Below are positions 6,634-14,342 of a stretch of DNA of 15,527 bases, piece by piece. The notes below the pieces were generated by a model. It was not told where the DNA came from. It worked only from the letters and a program-made list of their open reading frames with translations, and did no database searches. The DNA is from Clostridiaceae bacterium. Its GTDB lineage: Bacteria; Bacillota; Clostridia; Oscillospirales; Acutalibacteraceae. The stretch lies in contig CAJGCA010000039.1 in NCBI GenBank assembly GCA_904501705.1, forward strand, positions 1 to 15,527, read 5' to 3'. A program made the position numbers and the translations under genes. Position 1 is the first letter of the stretch. Each line of letters opens with the position of its first letter.

Positions 6634-7407
6634 ATGAAAGTTACATTGATCACCCATACACCGATTCCGGAGAAGATTGTGGCTTCTTCGGCAAAATTAT
6701 GCTATTCCGCCGCGACTATCGACACACTGATGGATGGTCTGACGGAAGAAAAATCCTCCGCATTTGTGGATATGCTGTCGGAGATCGGTCACGAGAGCCC
6801 GATCGAGCACGCCTCGTTCACCTTTGGAGTGGAGGGCGTTTCGCGTTCGTTGCTTGCACAGCTGACCCGTCATCGTATGGCGTCATACAGCGTGCAGAGC
6901 CAACGATATGTGCGCGAAAAGATGTTTGACTACGTCCTGCCGCCGGAAATCGAGGCTATCCCCGAGGCGGCGGCGGAATATCGCAAGGCCATGGAAGAGG
7001 ATCAGGCGCACTATGACCGGTTGACGGCTATTTTGAAGGACAAGCACCTCAAAGAAATGCTGGACGCTGGTATGGACGAAAAGGAAGCCAACCGCGCCGC
7101 CGAAAAGAAAGCCATTGAGGATGCACGTTTCGTGTTGCCGAACGCCTGCGCGACAAAGCTCATTATGACGATGAACGCGCGTTCGCTGATGAATTTCTTC
7201 CACCACCGTTGCTGCAATCGCGCGCAGTGGGAGATCCGCGAGCTCGCCGAGGAGATGTATAAGCTTTGCATCGAAGCGGCGCCACATCTTTTCAGCAAGG
7301 CGGGACCGAAGTGCGTGCACGGCGCGTGCCCTGAGGGAAAAATGACCTGCGGAAAAGCCAAAGAGGTGCGCGAGCACTATGCGTCTTTGCGCCCGAACAA
7401 GGAGTAA
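6634..7407 (+). CDS. thyX: Flavin-dependent thymidylate synthase ThyX
   Basis: This 257-residue enzyme methylates dUMP to dTMP using methylene-THF, NADPH and FAD. The ThyX signature RHRx7S is intact (RHRMASYSVQS, 79-89), as are the upstream HESPIEHASFTF segment (53-64) and NARSLMNFFHHRCCNRAQWE (181-200). The protein is slightly longer than the shortest ThyX forms. It carries a C-terminal cysteine cluster, Cys227, Cys232 and Cys239, in CVHGACPEGKMTC. It is the first gene of the operon, starts 24 nt after the -10 box, and its last codons AAGGAG supply the RBS of tmk. No thyA is visible in this window. Confidence 0.96.
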   Translation: MKVTLITHTPIPEKIVASSAKLCYSAATIDTLMDGLTEEKSSAFVDMLSEIGHESPIEHASFTFGVEGVSRSLLAQLTRHRMASYSVQSQRYVREKMFDYVLPPEIEAIPEAAAEYRKAMEEDQAHYDRLTAILKDKHLKEMLDAGMDEKEANRAAEKKAIEDARFVLPNACATKLIMTMNARSLMNFFHHRCCNRAQWEIRELAEEMYKLCIEAAPHLFSKAGPKCVHGACPEGKMTCGKAKEVREHYASLRPNKE

Positions 7408-7410
7408 GCT

Positions 7411-8082
7411 ATGGGAAAACTAATGGTGATCGACGGCCTCGACGGATGCGGAAAGTCCACCCAGCTGAGTCTGCTGGATGAATATCTTTGCACCCGCGGT
7501 ACAGCCTATAAGCAGATCAGTTTCCCTGACTACGATCAGCCGTCCTCGGCGCTGGTTAAGATGTATCTCGGCGGTGAACTCGGTGGTTCGGCGGCGGCGG
7601 TGAATGCCTATGCCGCGTCGTCGTTCTATGCAGTTGATCGCTATGCGAGCTATACCCGCTTTTGGCGAGAGGATTATGAGAACGGTACACCGATTGTTGC
7701 GGCGCGTTACGTTACCTCTAATGCGATCCATCAGATGACGAAATTGCCGCAGGAGGAATGGGGCACATTCCTTGAATGGCTCGAGGACTATGAGTACACC
7801 AAGCTCGGCCTACCAAAGCCCGATGCCGTGGTGTTTCTCGATATGCCGATCGAGGTATCGCAGCGCTTAATGGAACAGCGCTATGACGGCGACAATGAAA
7901 AGAAGGATATTCACGAACGCGATCTGTCGTATTTGTACCGTTGCCGTGAGGCGGCATTATATGCCGCCGAGAAGAAAGGTTGGCAAGTGCTGGCGTGCAG
8001 CGACGGAGAAGCGCCACGACCGATTGATGTCATACACAATCAATTGGTTACCGCTTTTGAGGATATGATGAAGCATGGCTGA
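7411..8082 (+). CDS. tmk: Thymidylate kinase
   Basis: This 223-residue P-loop kinase phosphorylates dTMP to dTDP. The Walker A motif GLDGCGKST is at 9-17. A DRY triplet at 76-78 and the segment ARYVTSNAIHQ (98-108) follow, then a lid-like region with RYDGDNEKKDIHERD (157-171). The DR(Y/H) motif of Tmk that precedes SxxAYQ usually has Asp where this protein has Ala98; Arg99 is kept. It follows thyX by 3 nt, with AAGGAG located in the thyX end. It overlaps the next gene by 8 nt. The context next to ThyX supports dTMP as substrate over another nucleoside monophosphate. Confidence 0.9.
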   Translation: MGKLMVIDGLDGCGKSTQLSLLDEYLCTRGTAYKQISFPDYDQPSSALVKMYLGGELGGSAAAVNAYAASSFYAVDRYASYTRFWREDYENGTPIVAARYVTSNAIHQMTKLPQEEWGTFLEWLEDYEYTKLGLPKPDAVVFLDMPIEVSQRLMEQRYDGDNEKKDIHERDLSYLYRCREAALYAAEKKGWQVLACSDGEAPRPIDVIHNQLVTAFEDMMKHG

Positions 8083-8830
8083 ATTGAACATTCATCGCAT
8101 AAATGATGATCATTTGCGGCGGCTATTGCCGCTTTGGAGCGCAGCTTTCCCATATGATCCATCGGATTTTGCTCAGGGTTTTCTTACAAACCTGCCGCAG
8201 GACACCATCGCGTTGACGGGGGAGTGTGACGGCGATCTCGCCACAATGCTGTTTCTTCTGCCCGCTGAGGCGCGTTTTCGCGACGAGATCTATCCCGTGC
8301 GTTATCTTTATGCCGGGTGTACACACCCGCGGTATCGCGGGTGTGGATATTACCATGAATTAATGGCAGCCGCTGCTCGGGTCGTCGCGGCGATGGGGGA
8401 GAATGCAATTTATTTGCACCCTGCAGATGACAAGCTGACGGAGACCTATAAGCGTTTTGGGTACCGAGCGGGTATTTTTCGCGGTTCTTCTCCCGAAAAT
8501 CGCCTACAAATGCCGATTGGTTATGCGTCGGAAGCTTATTTAGAAAAACGCCGTGCGCTTACTAAGCGCATCTCGGATAGAACTGTTTACTGGAACACGG
8601 ATGATAGCATCACGAGGTTCTTTTTGACGGATGCCGTGGCACGCGGTGCCGAGATGCGTATGGATGACAACGGGTTGTGCCTGTCGCACAACGATATGGT
8701 GATTGAATCGATCAATGCCGATCTTTCACGAGAGGACAAGGATTACTGTTTGTGGCTGCCGATCGGGGATACGCCCCTGACGGCGTTAATGGAGCAATAT
8801 GACGGTATTACCGGCCTTGTCGGAGATTAA
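8075..8830 (+). CDS. GNAT family N-acetyltransferase
   Basis: This 251-residue protein has a GNAT fold in its first 140 residues. YLYAGCTHPRYRGCGYYHEL (77-96) contains beta-strand 4 and the acetyl-CoA pyrophosphate-binding motif (RxxGxG/Y), and YKRFGYRAG (125-133) is the usual C-terminal motif. The remaining 110 residues contain no motif I recognise and may be a second, degenerate GNAT-like or lid domain. The substrate cannot be read from the sequence. It overlaps tmk by 8 nt, so it is translated in the same operon. The RBS GAGGA lies in the tmk end. Confidence 0.85.
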   Translation: MAELNIHRINDDHLRRLLPLWSAAFPYDPSDFAQGFLTNLPQDTIALTGECDGDLATMLFLLPAEARFRDEIYPVRYLYAGCTHPRYRGCGYYHELMAAAARVVAAMGENAIYLHPADDKLTETYKRFGYRAGIFRGSSPENRLQMPIGYASEAYLEKRRALTKRISDRTVYWNTDDSITRFFLTDAVARGAEMRMDDNGLCLSHNDMVIESINADLSREDKDYCLWLPIGDTPLTALMEQYDGITGLVGD

Positions 8831-8848
8831 GAAAAGGAGGGATCTCGT

Positions 8849-9388
8849 ATGGTGTATTTGTTTTTAGCCGATGGTTTTGAAGAAGTCGAAGCATTGACTC
8901 CGCTCGATATGCTGCGCCGTGCGCAGATCTCCGTTGCCACCGTTGGAATCGGCGGCGAGTATATTCGCGGTACGCACGATATTGTTGTCAAGGCTGATCT
9001 CGCATCGTCGGACGTTATTTTGGACGATATGACGGCTGTGATCTTACCGGGCGGTATGCCCGGTACGTTGAATCTTGAAAAATCCGACGATGTTCAGCGC
9101 GCAATTGCCTATGCGCTAGAACACGAGCTCACGGTTGCGGCCATCTGCGCAGCGCCGTCGATATTGGGTCATAAAGGATACCTCAATGGCCGAAAAGCGA
9201 CCTGTTTTCCGGGCTTTGAGGACGCGCTCGTTGGTGCGATCATGCAAAATGACCCTCTTGTGTGGGATGGTAACGTTTTGACCGCCAAGGGCGCGGGTGT
9301 TGCGCTGGACTTTGCCCTCGCGTTGGTGGCGCACCTGGCAAACGCAGAATTATCTGCAGAAATACGAGGTGCAATACAATGTCGCTGA
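8849..9388 (+). CDS. DJ-1/PfpI family protein
   Basis: This 179-residue protein has the DJ-1/YajL layout: VYLFLADGFEEVEALTPLDM at the start, with Glu14 in the place of DJ-1 Glu18, and the nucleophile elbow AAICAAPSILG with Cys100 in the place of DJ-1 Cys106. The segment VILPGGMPG (64-72) is also typical. DJ-1 family members are variously described as deglycases, glyoxalases or chaperones; the activity here is unresolved. GGAGGGA lies 7 nt before the ATG. The 18-nt gap to the acetyltransferase gene and 10-nt overlap with the next gene place it inside the operon. Confidence 0.92.
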   Translation: MVYLFLADGFEEVEALTPLDMLRRAQISVATVGIGGEYIRGTHDIVVKADLASSDVILDDMTAVILPGGMPGTLNLEKSDDVQRAIAYALEHELTVAAICAAPSILGHKGYLNGRKATCFPGFEDALVGAIMQNDPLVWDGNVLTAKGAGVALDFALALVAHLANAELSAEIRGAIQCR

Positions 9389-9987
9389 CAGATATTCGTC
9401 CGATTAAAGCGGCATTAAGGGAGAAATACCGCAACGTTCGCACCTCAATGACCGCAGAAGAGAAAATAACCTATGATACGGCAATCGCGCAGCGCGTTCG
9501 CCAACTTTGGCAGTATGAGAAGAACGACACGCTGTTAGTGTATGTGTCCACAGCGATCGAGGTGGACACACGTCAAATTATTCTGCAGGCGTTAGAAGAT
9601 GGAAAACGGGTTGCTGTGCCGCGGTGTGTTAGCGGTACGCGCAATATGGAGTTTTTCTACATTCGCTCATTGGATGATCTGGCACCCGGTTCATTCGGCG
9701 TCCTTGAACCAGTTCCCGAAAAGACTGAATTGATGACGGATTTTTCACGCGGTCTGTGTATTGTTCCGGCATTCAGCTATGACTGGTCGGGCTTCCGCTT
9801 AGGGTATGGCAAGGGGTATTACGATCGCTTTTTATCCCGATTTGAGGGGAATATTATAGGAATCTGCTACAGCAGTTGTGTGCAACGAAGCTTACCACAC
9901 GGGCGATACGATCGTCCGGTAGAGCTGTTGGTAACAGAGAACTATTTACGTCGTACAACAAATCGCGCTAGAAGGGGGAATTGGTGA
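9379..9987 (+). CDS. 5-formyltetrahydrofolate cyclo-ligase (MTHFS; YqgN/YgfA family)
   Basis: This 202-residue enzyme converts 5-formyl-THF to 5,10-methenyl-THF using ATP. Family marks are the N-terminal basic residues Lys10 and Arg14, GSFGVLEPV (104-112) and the signature GFRLGYGKGYYDRF (138-151). It overlaps the DJ-1 gene by 10 nt and shares one base of its TGA with the mltG ATG. GAGGTG is 7 nt upstream of the ATG. Together with ThyX, which consumes methylene-THF, it explains a folate theme in the operon. The basic tail RRTTNRARRGNW is extra to the conserved core. Confidence 0.93.
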   Translation: MSLTDIRPIKAALREKYRNVRTSMTAEEKITYDTAIAQRVRQLWQYEKNDTLLVYVSTAIEVDTRQIILQALEDGKRVAVPRCVSGTRNMEFFYIRSLDDLAPGSFGVLEPVPEKTELMTDFSRGLCIVPAFSYDWSGFRLGYGKGYYDRFLSRFEGNIIGICYSSCVQRSLPHGRYDRPVELLVTENYLRRTTNRARRGNW

Positions 9988-11366
9988 TGGAAAAAGAGCA
10001 TACGCAAATCGACGACATCTTGAAGGATATTGAATCCAGAAAGAACGTCGACGACCTTCAAAACGCGACAATTTCCGAAGAACCTGCCGAGGATCTCCTG
10101 GAAGATGCACGCAAAAAGCGCGAGCAGCAAATCAAAAGCTTCTCTTTGGAATTGGATGTGGACGACATCATAGCGGATGTTGATCCGTCGACTGAAGAAT
10201 CTACCGACGTGCGTGAAGCGACTGCCCCCGAGGAAAATATCCCTGCTGTGGAAAGCCCCTCTGTAGAATTAAGCGAAGAAAAGCCCAAAAAGAAAAACAA
10301 ACGCTTAGGTCGCGCATTATATGCCTTATTTGTTGCGACGCTTTCGGTCGTGATTGCGGTTGTCGGTATCCTGTATTTCTTCGATGCCAGCGGAATGACT
10401 GGCGATGAGCAACTGGTGGACGTTGAAATCCCGCAAGGTGCCTACACACAGCAAATCGCCACGCTTCTGGAGGAGAAAGGTCTCATTAATAATGCCTTGT
10501 TCTTCCGCGTGTACGCTAAGCTGACAAAGGCGGATGGTCTGTGGCAGGTAGGCACCTTTATGCTCTCATCGGATATGGGTTACTCCGGTTTAGTTGAGGA
10601 ACTGCAAACCTCCACACCGCGGGCGAACGTTAACGTAACCATCCCCGAGGGCTATACTGTTGAGGAAATTGCCCGTTTACTGGCAGAAAAAGAGGTCTGT
10701 GAGGAGGCCGATTTTTACAACGCTGTCGTTAACGGCGAGTTCGATTACGACTTTGTTAAGGCAATCCCGACGGCTGCCGATGGGGAAGAGCACGCAGGAC
10801 GCATTTACCGCTTGGAGGGCTATCTTTTCCCCGATACATACAATTTTTACGTTGGCAGCACGGGCGAGATGGTCGTCGATAGAATGTTGAGCAATTTCAA
10901 CACGAAGCTTACCTCGGAGATCCGTCAGAAAATCTCCGACAAAGGCTGGACGATTGATGAGGCGATCATATTCGCCTCGGTCATTCAAGGCGAGGCGGGA
11001 CTCCCCGAGGATATGCTTGGCGTTTCTCGGGTACTGAGCAACCGTATGCAGCCGAATTCGGGGTTTCCTAAGCTCCAGTGCGACTCCACTCGTGACTATA
11101 TCAATGAGATTCTTCCGAGCATTTCAGGTGTACAGGTCACAACGAGTCCTTATGACACCTATGTGCGTGACGGTTTGCCCGTCGGCGCGATTAATAATCC
11201 CGGTATGATGGCCATTGAGGCAGCACTTAACCCTTCGGATGCTGCAGAATACGCCAATTGCTATTATTTTGCCACGGATTATGATACGGGGATTACGTAT
11301 TTCTCTAAAACCTATTCTCAGCACGTGGCAATCTGCCGAAAATATAAGATTGGTATGTACGGATAA
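9987..11366 (+). CDS. mltG: Endolytic murein transglycosylase MltG (YceG family)
   Basis: This 459-residue protein is a type II membrane-anchored glycan-strand terminase that cleaves nascent peptidoglycan. The first 108 residues are cytoplasmic, acidic and low in complexity, ending in a basic patch (EKPKKKNKRLGR). A single transmembrane helix spans about 110-132, followed by the LysM-like and YceG catalytic domains. The catalytic Glu is probably Glu336, in ASVIQGEAG. The frame has TTG and GTG codons just upstream, but the ATG at 9987 is best placed, 8 nt after AAGGGGG, and overlaps the preceding TGA by one base. In B. subtilis the homologue yrrL precedes yrrM and the U32 genes yrrN and yrrO; here the U32 gene follows directly. 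Confidence 0.95.
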   Translation: MEKEHTQIDDILKDIESRKNVDDLQNATISEEPAEDLLEDARKKREQQIKSFSLELDVDDIIADVDPSTEESTDVREATAPEENIPAVESPSVELSEEKPKKKNKRLGRALYALFVATLSVVIAVVGILYFFDASGMTGDEQLVDVEIPQGAYTQQIATLLEEKGLINNALFFRVYAKLTKADGLWQVGTFMLSSDMGYSGLVEELQTSTPRANVNVTIPEGYTVEEIARLLAEKEVCEEADFYNAVVNGEFDYDFVKAIPTAADGEEHAGRIYRLEGYLFPDTYNFYVGSTGEMVVDRMLSNFNTKLTSEIRQKISDKGWTIDEAIIFASVIQGEAGLPEDMLGVSRVLSNRMQPNSGFPKLQCDSTRDYINEILPSISGVQVTTSPYDTYVRDGLPVGAINNPGMMAIEAALNPSDAAEYANCYYFATDYDTGITYFSKTYSQHVAICRKYKIGMYG

Positions 11367-11367
11367 G

Positions 11368-11397
11368 AAAAAGACCGGAGATTATCTCCGGCTTTTT
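11368..11397 (+). terminator. Intrinsic terminator after mltG
   Basis: CCGGAGA (11375-11381), loop TTA and TCTCCGG (11385-11391) form a perfect 7-bp stem. Flanking AAAAAG and CTTTTT can extend it around one bulged A. It ends in T5 and starts 2 nt after the mltG stop. Only 22 nt separate it from the next start codon, so it also sits as a potential attenuator in front of the U32 gene. Confidence 0.88.
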
Positions 11398-11419
11398 CTC
11401 TGTATTGGGAGGCTATAGA

Positions 11420-12643
11420 ATGAATCAATCCTTAATTCCGGAGGTGCTTTCACCCGCCGGCGATATGGAACGGCTGGATGCAGCGCTCAATTTTGGCGCT
11501 GACGCCGTTTATCTTGCGGGTGAGAAATTTGGCATGCGCGCCGCCAGCGCGAACTTCTCGTATGATGAACTGGCCGTTGCTGTAAAGAAAACGCACGCTC
11601 TGGGCAAAAAGTTATACGTAACCTGCAACATCCTTCCGCGCAACAAGGATCTTGTGGAGCTGCCGGAGTATTTTTCTCATCTTGACGCCATCGGCGTTGA
11701 CGCTCTGATCATCAGCGATTTCGGCGCGATGGGTATCGCGAAGAAATACGCTCCACACTGTGCGTTGCACATATCCACCCAGTTCGGTGTAGTGAACCAC
11801 GCGGCTGCTTCGTTTTTATATAATTTGGGCGCAAGCCGTGTTGTGTTGGCGCGTGAGCTTTCTATGGAAGAGATCCGGGAAATTCGAGCCAATACACCAA
11901 AGGAATTGGAGCTTGAAGCGTTTGTTCACGGTGCGATCTGTATGTCGTTCTCCGGCCGATGTGTGATCTCCAACTATCTTACAGGACGCGATGCCAACCA
12001 CGGAGAATGCGCGCAACCGTGCCGCTGGAAATACAGCATTGTTGAGGAGACGCGTCCCGATCAGCCGATGACGCTGCAAGAGGACGCCGACGGCTCGTAT
12101 CTGTTCAATGCAAACGATATGAATATGATTGAACATATCGCGGAGCTTGCGCAGTCAGGCGTGGCCTCATTGAAAATTGAAGGACGCGCCAAATCCGCCT
12201 ACTATACTGCCGTCACCGCTAACGCTTACCGCCGTGCAGTAGACGGATATGTTGCATCAGGCTTTTCCTCGGACTATAAGCCTGAGGAATGGATCGTTGA
12301 AGAACTAAATAAAATCAGTCACCGTCCATACGGAACGGGATTTTATTATGGTATGCCTTCCCAATATCATCAAGCGGGCGGATATATTCGCTCGTACGAG
12401 GTTGCCGCTGTAGTGAAAAGTTGGCAGGATGGCTGGCTCAAACTCAGTCAGCGTAATCGATTTTTCGCCGGTGATACTCTTGATGTGCTCTCGCCTGGTG
12501 AAAAGCCCTACGCCTTTACGGTGAAATACATGGAAAACGAAGAGCGATTACCAATATCCTCAGCGCCACACCCGACAATGACCGTTTGGGTGCCTTGTGA
12601 ACAGCCGATGAAACAAGGAACGTTATTCCGCTTTAAGAAATAA
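11420..12643 (+). CDS. U32 family protein, TrhP/YrrO-type RNA hydroxylation enzyme
   Basis: This 407-residue protein carries the full U32 signature: E166-AFVHGAIC-MSFSGRCVIS, followed by NYLTGRDANHGECAQPCRW. The four cysteines Cys174, Cys181, Cys197 and Cys201 are probably iron-sulfur ligands. The family was named as peptidase U32, but E. coli YegQ/TrhP and B. subtilis YrrN/YrrO are needed for prephenate-dependent hydroxylation of U34 in tRNA, and RlhA acts on 23S rRNA. tRNA modification is the likely role from the mltG neighbourhood. The N-terminus PEVLSPAGDMERLDAALNFG is typical. The ATG at 11420 follows GGGAGG by 7 nt; an in-frame TTG further upstream overlaps the terminator region and is not preferred. 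Confidence 0.88.
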   Translation: MNQSLIPEVLSPAGDMERLDAALNFGADAVYLAGEKFGMRAASANFSYDELAVAVKKTHALGKKLYVTCNILPRNKDLVELPEYFSHLDAIGVDALIISDFGAMGIAKKYAPHCALHISTQFGVVNHAAASFLYNLGASRVVLARELSMEEIREIRANTPKELELEAFVHGAICMSFSGRCVISNYLTGRDANHGECAQPCRWKYSIVEETRPDQPMTLQEDADGSYLFNANDMNMIEHIAELAQSGVASLKIEGRAKSAYYTAVTANAYRRAVDGYVASGFSSDYKPEEWIVEELNKISHRPYGTGFYYGMPSQYHQAGGYIRSYEVAAVVKSWQDGWLKLSQRNRFFAGDTLDVLSPGEKPYAFTVKYMENEERLPISSAPHPTMTVWVPCEQPMKQGTLFRFKK

Positions 12644-12650
12644 TTCATAT

Positions 12651-12680
12651 GAATATTTTTCCTCGATAGGACGCATACTG
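12651..12680 (+). promoter_or_regulatory. Weak candidate SigE-like promoter before the PBP gene
   Basis: GAATATT (12651-12657) and CATACTG (12674-12680) resemble SigE -35 and -10 elements but are 16 nt apart, longer than the usual 13-15, and the -10 is imperfect. No better SigA promoter is visible in the 59-nt gap. The gene could also be read through from the U32 gene, which has no clear terminator. Confidence 0.28.
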
Positions 12681-12702
12681 CCCATAGAAGGGATGGGGTG
12701 GT

Positions 12703-14304
12703 GTGTGCAAGAAAGTATGGATCGTATATTCGCTGGTTGCGATATTGCTTGGTGGCATTGCGGTGCGTTTAGGTTATATCGCACGCAGCCAACCTGCACG
12801 GGTGACTTCTTCGCAGAATCGCTGGACAGTTACTGTGGCCGATACGCGCGGAACGATTTATGACACCAACCTATTACCGTTGGTCAACGAAACGCACGAA
12901 TACCGCGCTGCGTTGATTCCTTCCGAGCGCCTGTTAAAGCACGTAGGCGACGCGACTACAACTCAACGTTTGGAGGAGCTGCGCAATCAACTGGCAAAGG
13001 GCGTTCCTGCAACGGTCAGATTGACTAAGTCGGTCGGATTTGCGGAAGGTATGCAGCTATTTAGCGTGCCGGTTCGCTATTCTGAGCGTCTATTAGCGCC
13101 GCATATTCTTGGATATCTTGATGCCGGCGGTACTAGCGGATTGACCGGAATCGAGGCCGCTTTCAATGAATTGTTAGAACAATACAGTGGACATGCATCA
13201 GCATCCTTCGGTGTGGATGGTCGCGGCGGCTTATTGTACGGCGTTTCCCCGGAAAGCGTCGACACAACCGATAACTCGGTTGGCGGTGTAGTCTTAACGC
13301 TGGATAAGGACCTGCAAGCAATTACCGAAGATATTGCGTCGAAGTATTTAACAAAGGGCGCCGTCGTTGTCACGCAGCCGTATAGCGGTGAAATACTGGC
13401 TTTGGCCAGCTTTCCGAGTTTCCAGCCACAAACGATAGCGCAAAGCATCAGCGAGGATAACGGTGCATTGCTCAATCGTGCGTTATCGCTATATGATTGC
13501 GGGTCGGTATTCAAGATCATCACAACCGCTGCAGCGCTGGAATGCGGTATTTCTGTGCAGAAAACCTTTGCGTGTGATGGGTATCTCGAGGTCGATGGCA
13601 CAAGGTTTCATTGTCACAACCGTCTGGGACACGGAATGTTGGATATGTCCGAGGCATTTGCGCAGTCCTGCAATCTCTATTACATTCAGCTTGCGCAATT
13701 GATTGGTGCGGATGCTTTGCTGAATATGTCCGAGAAGTTTGGACTGGACGAGAGCACTGCCTTGGCGGACAGCTTATCAGCACCGGCCGCTTTGCTGCCA
13801 GATATTTCTATGATCCGTTCTTCGCGCGCCGCGTTGGCTAATTTGTCCTTCGGTCAAGGGTATTTAATGGCCTCTCCGCTTCATTATTCGCAAATTATCA
13901 ATACGATTATCAATAACGGTGTTATGCCATCGCTCACTTTGATAAAAGGGTTTTTGGATGAACATCGCAGCTACACGAGCGCAGAAAAGGGGAGTAGTCA
14001 AGAAGTGATTTCCCTAACGACAGCCGTTATTTTGAGAGAAATGATGGTAAAAACCGTGACAAGTGGCACCGGCCAAGCTGCTGCACCAAATTCGTGTTCC
14101 GCAGCAGGGAAGACGGGGACCGCAGAAACCGGACAGCTTATTGATGGCAATCGTGTCGTGCAAAGCTGGTTTGTTGGCTATTTTCCGGCTGAATCGCCCC
14201 GTTATGCGGTTTGTGTTCTTGCAGAAGACTCTACTGGCACAAACGCCAAGGCGACCGAAGTTTTTAACGCATTAGCTGAAGAGATCTTTAATCAAGCAAA
14301 ATAG
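12703..14304 (+). CDS. Class B penicillin-binding protein, transpeptidase
   Basis: This 533-residue protein has an N-terminal membrane anchor (residues 6-24), a dimerisation region (about 40-180, with DTRGTIYDTN) and a D,D-transpeptidase domain. The active-site motifs are complete: SVFK with Ser268 and Lys271, SCN at 322-324, and KTG at 470-472. It makes peptide cross-links in the periplasm-equivalent space. It is shorter than typical Firmicute PBP2x/SpoVD with PASTA repeats and ends soon after the KTG domain. Assignment between FtsI, SpoVD and a PbpA-like clade cannot be settled here. The start is GTG at 12703, 9 nt after AAGGGA; an ATG at 12693 is out of frame. It ends within a hairpin shared with the convergent recombinase gene. 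Confidence 0.9.
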   Translation: MCKKVWIVYSLVAILLGGIAVRLGYIARSQPARVTSSQNRWTVTVADTRGTIYDTNLLPLVNETHEYRAALIPSERLLKHVGDATTTQRLEELRNQLAKGVPATVRLTKSVGFAEGMQLFSVPVRYSERLLAPHILGYLDAGGTSGLTGIEAAFNELLEQYSGHASASFGVDGRGGLLYGVSPESVDTTDNSVGGVVLTLDKDLQAITEDIASKYLTKGAVVVTQPYSGEILALASFPSFQPQTIAQSISEDNGALLNRALSLYDCGSVFKIITTAAALECGISVQKTFACDGYLEVDGTRFHCHNRLGHGMLDMSEAFAQSCNLYYIQLAQLIGADALLNMSEKFGLDESTALADSLSAPAALLPDISMIRSSRAALANLSFGQGYLMASPLHYSQIINTIINNGVMPSLTLIKGFLDEHRSYTSAEKGSSQEVISLTTAVILREMMVKTVTSGTGQAAAPNSCSAAGKTGTAETGQLIDGNRVVQSWFVGYFPAESPRYAVCVLAEDSTGTNAKATEVFNALAEEIFNQAK

Positions 14305-14342
14305 CGAGAGATCCCAACCTAAAATGGTTGGGATCTCTCGCT
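14303..14342. terminator. Bidirectional terminator between convergent genes
   Basis: A perfect 17-bp stem (14303-14319 with 14326-14342) encloses the 6-nt loop TAAAAT. The stop codon of the PBP gene enters its left end and the TAA of the recombinase gene touches its right end. The minus-strand exit has CTATTTTGC and is the better terminator. The plus-strand exit TTATTCATC lacks an immediate U-tract, although TTTTTT follows 9 nt later. Confidence 0.8.

Noticed and set aside
6883..7377. 164-codon minus-strand frame within thyX
   Set aside because: It is antisense to a fully conserved enzyme, has no RBS and shows no recognisable domain.
12641..12660. ATTCATATGAAT palindrome as terminator of the U32 gene
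   Set aside because: It is a fully AT-rich 12-bp self-complement without a loop and too unstable to act as an intrinsic terminator, despite the T5 that follows.
13077..13601. 174-codon minus-strand frame within the PBP gene
   Set aside because: It runs opposite to a transpeptidase domain with intact motifs and lacks any start signals.
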